64,000 nt of DNA from an uncultured Bacteroidales bacterium (GTDB lineage Bacteria > Bacteroidota > Bacteroidia > Bacteroidales > Bacteroidaceae). The translations under genes and the position numbers were made by a program. Below, in pieces: positions 63,055-64,000 of the stretch. The first letter of the stretch is position 1; each line of letters starts with the position of its first letter. The notes beneath the pieces were generated by a model, which was given only the letters and a program-made list of their open reading frames with translations, ran no database searches and was not told the origin of the DNA. The stretch covers positions 34,698 to 98,697 of the forward strand of contig CACWTR010000012.1 in NCBI GenBank assembly GCA_902763865.1, in the 5' to 3' direction.

Positions 63055-63107
63055 CAAACTTCCGAACTGCGGCATCCGGAACCTCGAAGGGACGCGTCAT
63101 AAAGTTA

Positions 63108-63188
63108 TTTTCACGACGTGAAAATCTATTTTCAAATCATGAAAATCTATTTTCAAAGCTTGAAAATTAATTTTCATGACGTGAAAAT
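63108..63188. repeat. Palindromic 21-bp array, word III, copy 2
   Basis: Four TTTTCA-N5-TGAAAAT units at 63108, 63129, 63150 and 63171, with 3-bp spacers CTA, CTA and TAA; exactly 81 bp as at 24094. The N5 centres are CGACG, AATCA, AAGCT and TGACG. It is preceded by the same AAAGTTA motif. It abuts the promoter of the HU-like gene. Confidence 0.92.
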
Positions 63189-63218
63189 TGTTTTTCTCCA
63201 CGTTAATTCGTATTTTTG
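63188..63218 (+). promoter_or_regulatory. Promoter of the HU-like gene
   Basis: TTG at 63188-63190 and TATTTTTG at 63211-63218, 20 bp apart, start codon 43 bp later. The -33 region touches the last palindromic unit. Confidence 0.65.
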
Positions 63219-63261
63219 TACCGCTAAAGAGAAGTTTCATCACTAAAAGAAAAGAATTACC

Positions 63262-63894
63262 ATGGCAAAGTACATTAAGAAAGAAATGCCCGACCTGCGC
63301 GGTAACGGCACGACGAAAGCGTATTATAGGATGAAGACTTGGAACCGGCTGGAATACGATGAGTTCCTGAAGCGTTTCCATTCCATGCACCGGGCATTTG
63401 AGAAGGGCATCATCGACGGCGTGCTGACCGCCTTCGCCGAGCAGCTGGCCTACGAGCTGGGGAACGGCTACAGCGTCAAGATAGCAGGGTTGGGAACGTT
63501 CAGTACCAAGCTGGGTGTGAGCGAGGACAAGGAGATGGACGACTTCGGGGAAGGCACGACCAAGCGGAATGCCAGCAGCATCAAGGTGACGGGCGTCTCG
63601 TTCCGGACGGACAAGGAACTGGTGCGGGGCATCAACAGGAACTGCGACCTGGAGCGTGGAGGCGAGGACCGCTTGCGCAAATCGAAGTTTACGGAGGCGG
63701 AGCGCATCGAGAAGGCGCACCAGTTCCTGCAGGAGAATGGCTTCATGCGTATTCCTGATTATGTGAAGCTGACAGGGCTCTCCTATTCCACGGCATCGCG
63801 CGAACTGCTGCGCTTCGCTGCCGACCCCTCGACGGGCATCGTGAGCCAGGGCCGCAAGAGCTCTAAGCTCTACCTTCTCAGCACTGAGTCATAG
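63262..63894 (+). CDS. HU-family DNA-binding protein with C-terminal helical extension
   Basis: 210 residues. The N-terminal 125 residues have the HU/IHF-type fold of the Bacteroidales class (KAYYRMKTWNRLEYDEFLKR, GNGYSVKIAGLGTFSTKLG, SIKVTGVSFRTDKELVRGI). Residues 135-210 add what looks like a winged-helix segment (RIPDYVKLTGLSYSTASREL...SQGRKSSKLYLL). It probably bends or organises DNA. Its own gene is preceded by a four-unit palindromic array, a possible binding site. Confidence 0.85.
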   Translation: MAKYIKKEMPDLRGNGTTKAYYRMKTWNRLEYDEFLKRFHSMHRAFEKGIIDGVLTAFAEQLAYELGNGYSVKIAGLGTFSTKLGVSEDKEMDDFGEGTTKRNASSIKVTGVSFRTDKELVRGINRNCDLERGGEDRLRKSKFTEAERIEKAHQFLQENGFMRIPDYVKLTGLSYSTASRELLRFAADPSTGIVSQGRKSSKLYLLSTES

Positions 63895-63908
63895 ACTGTT
63901 GCCGCCGC

Positions 63909-64000
63909 TCAGTTGGTGAAATATCCCTTCTGCTCCTTGCCTCCTCCGACAAGGCCGTGGAAGGGATTGCTGCTTTTGCTCTGTTCCATGTAGAGCTGTT
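63909..64000 (-). CDS. C-terminal end of an unidentified protein (partial)
   Basis: On the minus strand the frame ending at TGA 63909-63911 encodes QLYMEQSKSSNPFHGLVGGG and then KEQKGYFTN. The other two frames read as low-quality Arg/Ser-rich sequence. The start lies beyond the window and the protein is not recognised. It is convergent with the HU-like gene, 14 bp apart. Confidence 0.5.
   Translation of the reverse strand, partial: QLYMEQSKSSNPFHGLVGGGKEQKGYFTN

Noticed and set aside
1..64000. tRNA, rRNA, tmRNA, intact insertion sequence, phage or conjugation genes
   Set aside because: I looked for characteristic arms, signatures and transposase, integrase or relaxase motifs and saw none that I could support.

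Overview
The window looks like a chromosomal segment of a fairly GC-rich Bacteroidales, probably Prevotellaceae-like (inference). Evidence: Bacteroidetes promoters (TAnnTTTG at about -7) sit in front of many genes, the pyrE-SRPBCC-argH gene order is present, ECF sigma/anti-sigma pairs end in TonB-like domains, and many secreted proteins share a short C-terminal tail (YNLxGQRV...KGIxIxxGKKxxxK). I saw no tRNA, rRNA, CRISPR array or intact transposase.

Layout. 1-5.7 kb: the end of one secreted protein, a GH106-like lipoprotein and a lectin-like/GLUG secreted protein. 5.7-9.1 kb (minus): pyrE, an SRPBCC protein and argH, with argH fused in frame to a lipoprotein through a repeat. 9.4-23.6 kb (minus): a tight five-gene operon. 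Its order is a giant C10 (streptopain-like) protease with BspA-like repeats, a cohesin-like/dockerin-like protein, a second cohesin-like protein, a 61-residue peptide and an O-antigen-polymerase-like membrane protein; a structured leader precedes it. 24.3-28.2 kb: gdhA, a comF-like gene and pepD. 28.3-39.0 kb: a GH18 chitinase-like/alpha-2-macroglobulin fusion and an SGNH-hydrolase-like multidomain protein. 39.0-42.0 kb: a PD-(D/E)XK nuclease-like protein, a J-domain protein and two cohesin-like secreted proteins whose codon use suggests high expression. 42.0-42.85 kb: a cluster of inverted repeats. 42.85-47.3 kb (minus): a sugar isomerase-like protein, a Gfo/Idh/MocA oxidoreductase, a frameshifted NapC-like cytochrome/FGE fusion and a small secreted protein. 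47.5-55.3 kb: glycogen synthase, alpha-glucan phosphorylase, MATE, trmO and an SSS symporter. 55.6-61.5 kb (minus): lysS and two ECF sigma units. 61.6-64 kb: a decayed toxin-antitoxin pair, a lipoprotein, an HU-like protein and an incomplete gene.

The most unusual signal is in the DNA between genes. First, at least eight intergenic arrays are built from 3-6 head-to-tail units of 21-22 bp (two helical turns), mostly palindromic. Their sequence words differ from array to array while the architecture stays, and one array joins two different words. Second, many spacers, and several protein linkers, consist of imperfectly repeated short words. Third, a GC-rich palindromic element of about 86 bp occurs in frame inside two unrelated genes (argH and the GH18-A2M gene) and encodes nearly the same 30-residue peptide in both. 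Together with the protease/cohesin/peptide operon, these are the best candidates for something undescribed.
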